A stretch of DNA of 23,289 bases from contig CAVIJT010000024.1 in the NCBI GenBank assembly GCA_963643465.1, forward strand, positions 1-23,289, written 5' to 3'. The notes beneath the pieces were generated by a model. That model was given only the letters and a program-made list of their open reading frames with translations, was not told the DNA's origin and did not search any database. This document shows, one piece after another, positions 23,193-23,289 of the stretch; the stretch's first letter is position 1; every line of letters starts with the position of its first letter. The position numbers and the translations under genes were made by a program. This DNA is from CAG-411 sp963643465 (GTDB lineage: Bacteria; Bacillota; Clostridia; Lachnospirales; Lachnospiraceae).

Positions 23193-23220
23193 AAAAAAAA
23201 TCCTTACCATAAGATAAGGA
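23193..23220 (-). terminator. Terminator of the rRNA operon
   Basis: TCCTTA (23201-23206) pairs with TAAGGA (23215-23220), with one further inner C-G pair possible. On minus, eight T residues follow directly. It lies about 48 nt past the 23S rRNA 3' end. Confidence 0.85.
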
Positions 23221-23267
23221 CTTCACTCATATATCTTCAAAACTGCACACTGTATTTCATCCAATTT

Positions 23268-23289
23268 AGGTCAAGACCTCGACCTATTA
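23268..23289 (-). rRNA. 23S rRNA, last bases of the 3' end
   Basis: On minus the final window bases read TAATAGGTCGAGGTCTTGAC, matching the conserved 3' end of Firmicutes 23S rRNA (B. subtilis: CTAATAGGTCGAGGACTTAA). The gene runs off the right edge. The exact 3' end is uncertain by a few bases. No 5S rRNA follows before the terminator. Confidence 0.85.

Overview
The window reads as a stretch of chromosome from an AT-rich, low-GC Gram-positive anaerobe of the class Clostridia, most likely a member of the Lachnospiraceae. This rests on strong GGAGG-type ribosome binding sites, TTGACA/TATAAT-type promoters, a bifunctional-type HprK with a Crh-like HPr, a DUF6465-type lysine-rich protein, and the gene order hprK-glk-murB-rapZ-whiA-HPr-dnaE-pfkA. 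Species cannot be named from this. No transposase, integrase, phage gene or CRISPR array was seen; it is core chromosome bounded by RNA genes (tRNA-Asn at the left edge, the 3' end of a 23S rRNA at the right edge), where assemblies often break.

Almost everything lies on the minus strand; only a small acidic membrane protein (5332-5604) and pyrG (19914-21524) are on plus. Right to left, in the direction of minus transcription: 23S rRNA 3' end and terminator; a MATE exporter; pyrG, convergent with it; ftsH, divergent from pyrG; uvrC; then a long colinear series hprK, glk (ROK glucokinase), murB, rapZ, whiA, a crh-like HPr, dnaE and pfkA, probably driven by a promoter embedded in the 3' end of uvrC; a bidirectional terminator; the small acidic membrane protein; a divergent lysine-rich DUF6465-type protein; a DUF218 membrane protein and a LytR-CpsA-Psr (LCP) cell-wall enzyme; then the translation operon infC-rpmI-rplT with a long leader containing an attenuator; and finally tRNA-Asn with its own promoter.

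Functionally the central block links carbon status to growth. HprK and Crh/HPr form the Ser46 phosphorylation switch for catabolite control, Glk and PfkA are the entry and committed steps of glycolysis, and MurB, RapZ and WhiA connect to cell-wall precursor synthesis and division. The HPr carries Glu at position 15 instead of the phosphorylatable His while keeping Ser46, so it looks like a regulatory-only Crh. infC appears to start at an AUU codon, and its leader has a terminator with a mutually exclusive upstream pairing, consistent with L20-type autoregulation.

Several starts were moved inward from the longest open frame because a ribosome binding site supports a downstream codon (infC, the DUF218 gene, dnaE, crh, uvrC). 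For glk and murB the start remains ambiguous.
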